Of a stretch of DNA of 64,000 nucleotides, positions 63,281 to 64,000 are shown in pieces (position 1 is the first letter of the stretch; every line of letters starts with the position of its first letter). A program made the position numbers and the translations under genes. The notes beneath the pieces are model-generated. The model made no database searches and was not told where the DNA came from. It saw nothing but the letters and a program-made list of their open reading frames with translations. Source of the DNA: Sporocytophaga myxococcoides DSM 11118 (GTDB lineage: Bacteria > Bacteroidota > Bacteroidia > Cytophagales > Cytophagaceae); the NCBI RefSeq assembly GCF_000426725.1, contig NZ_KE384560.1, forward strand, positions 952,960-1,016,959, in the 5' to 3' direction.

Positions 63281-63309
63281 AAAGCTGTCCTCAAAGGCAG
63301 CTTTTTTTA
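63281..63309 (+). terminator. Intrinsic terminator after the barrel gene
   Basis: AAAGCTG / CAGCTTT, extended by CC/GG with one bulged T, is followed by a T tract. Confidence 0.8.
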
Positions 63310-63326
63310 TTTCCCGACAATTAATG

Positions 63327-63656
63327 TTATCCGCAAATGATTGAAGCTGCTGCAGGAAGGGCCATTGGATAGTCAAGTCGATATTTTACCCTACATTTGG
63401 TACCATTATCAAAGAGTTGGACACTATCGGTGTAAAATACTGCATCTCCAACATGTGGATTATTAGGACTAGACCACTCCATCATCCAAACGGTTATACA
63501 TTTAGTTCCCAGTGGCAGGCTATGTATGATCACCTCATTTTCTCCCGGTTGTGCATCAAGGGAAATTCTTGCAAAAAATCCGGAGAAAGCTCCAGCCATT
63601 CTTGTTTCTGATGATGAAATATCCATTGTGGTGGTTGAAGAGAGTATAGTTTCCAT
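63327..63656 (-). CDS. Hypothetical protein
   Basis: A 109-residue ORF without signal peptide or membrane segment; ISLDAQPGENEVIIHSLPLGTK reads as beta-rich. I do not recognise a family. It is transcribed toward the terminator after the barrel gene and is separate from rny, which runs parallel upstream of it. Confidence 0.45.
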   Translation of the reverse strand: METILSSTTTMDISSSETRMAGAFSGFFARISLDAQPGENEVIIHSLPLGTKCITVWMMEWSSPNNPHVGDAVFYTDSVQLFDNGTKCRVKYRLDYPMALPAAASIICG

Positions 63657-63725
63657 TTTAAATTCTTTTATTAAGAAAACTGGTGGAAAATTAAAAAAGT
63701 TAAAAGTGTTACTTCAGCTAATAAA

Positions 63726-63757
63726 AAAGGCTGACCATTAAACTGGCCAGCCTTTTG
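63726..63757 (-). terminator. Intrinsic terminator of rny
   Basis: AAGGCTG...CAGCCTT with internal pairing is followed by a T run on the minus strand, just after the rny stop. Confidence 0.75.
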
Positions 63758-63777
63758 TTTAAAGTCTGAATTCTTTG

Positions 63778-64000
63778 TTATTTCGCGTAGCTTACAGCTC
63801 TCATTTCTCTGATTACGGTTACCTTAATCTGACCAGGGTACTGCATGTCGGTTTCGATTTTTTTCGATATATCGAAAGATAATGTTCCTGCTTTTTCATC
63901 AGAAACATTTTCAGCATCAACCATTATTCGCAGCTCTCTACCAGCCTGAATAGCATAACATTTAGTAACTCCATCAAATGAAAGCGCCAGTTCTTCCAAT
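63778..64000 (-). CDS. rny: Ribonuclease Y, C-terminal end (5' part beyond window)
   Basis: The last 74 codons of ribonuclease Y, a membrane-anchored endoribonuclease that starts mRNA decay. The tail [36 protein letters not shown] and RAVSYAK is the highly conserved RNase Y C-terminus. The HD and KH domains and membrane anchor lie outside the window. Confidence 0.92.
   Translation of the reverse strand, partial: LEELALSFDGVTKCYAIQAGRELRIMVDAENVSDEKAGTLSFDISKKIETDMQYPGQIKVTVIREMRAVSYAK

Overview
The window looks like chromosomal DNA of a Bacteroidota, most likely a cellulolytic Cytophagales such as a Cytophaga or Sporocytophaga relative (an inference). The evidence is the AT-rich sequence, promoters of the Bacteroidota type (TAnnTTTG near -7), type IX secretion (T9SS) C-terminal domains, a 2193-residue GH8 cellulase built for T9SS export, Bacteroidota-type envelope genes, and little use of Shine-Dalgarno sites. 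I see no insertion sequence, prophage, CRISPR array or integrase. Most of the window reads as core genome, with the accessory genes scattered singly.

Layout. 1-3.7 kb: divergent envelope genes (lptD, and amidase with mlaD). 3.9-7.8 kb: an MCC-type carboxyltransferase, a SirB1-like protein, a redoxin and a phosphopantetheinyl transferase. 7.8-11.5 kb: a compact run of WD40, DivIVA-domain, folB, ChaN-like, a membrane-anchored protein and a 51-residue membrane protein. 11.6-13.7 kb: pheA and an aminotransferase behind what looks like a complete Phe/Tyr transcription attenuator. 13.8-19.3 kb: sugar MFS transporter, a tiny T9SS-tail-like protein, hemE, hldA and an aspartate aminotransferase. 19.5-31.7 kb: DUF4136 lipoprotein, tamB, EamA transporter, a truncated receiver-like ORF, a glycosyltransferase fusion, recR, clpS, an SSS symporter, an alkyltransferase-like protein and hsp20. 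32-38.6 kb: the GH8 enzyme. 38.8-43.6 kb: two small unknown genes, tRNA-Ser, thioesterase, mltG, a YciO/TsaC protein, an LpxL-like acyltransferase and WbqC. 43.7-53.9 kb: clpC, a TIR-like protein, a vWA-like membrane protein, fabG, lpd and divergent galT/galE. 53.9-64 kb: EamA, rarA, a ferritin-like protein, an outer-membrane barrel, sucD, small envelope proteins, a cupin, a substrate-binding-like protein, a lipoprotein/barrel pair and the end of rny.

How the genes fit together. lptD, tamB, mlaD, mltG, the amidase, hldA and the LpxL-like acyltransferase serve the outer membrane and peptidoglycan. GH8, the sugar MFS transporter and galT/galE fit a polysaccharide-using lifestyle. pheA and its partner aminotransferase form an aromatic amino acid unit whose leader suggests control by charged tRNA-Phe and tRNA-Tyr.

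Two features recur across unrelated genes. Three core genes (lptD, tamB, rarA) have no ATG, GTG or TTG start in frame after the upstream stop codon, and appear to begin with ATT or ATA. Several genes (hemE, clpS, mltG and the pheA leader peptide) have a perfect -7 box only 4-7 nt before the start codon, which predicts leaderless or nearly leaderless mRNAs.
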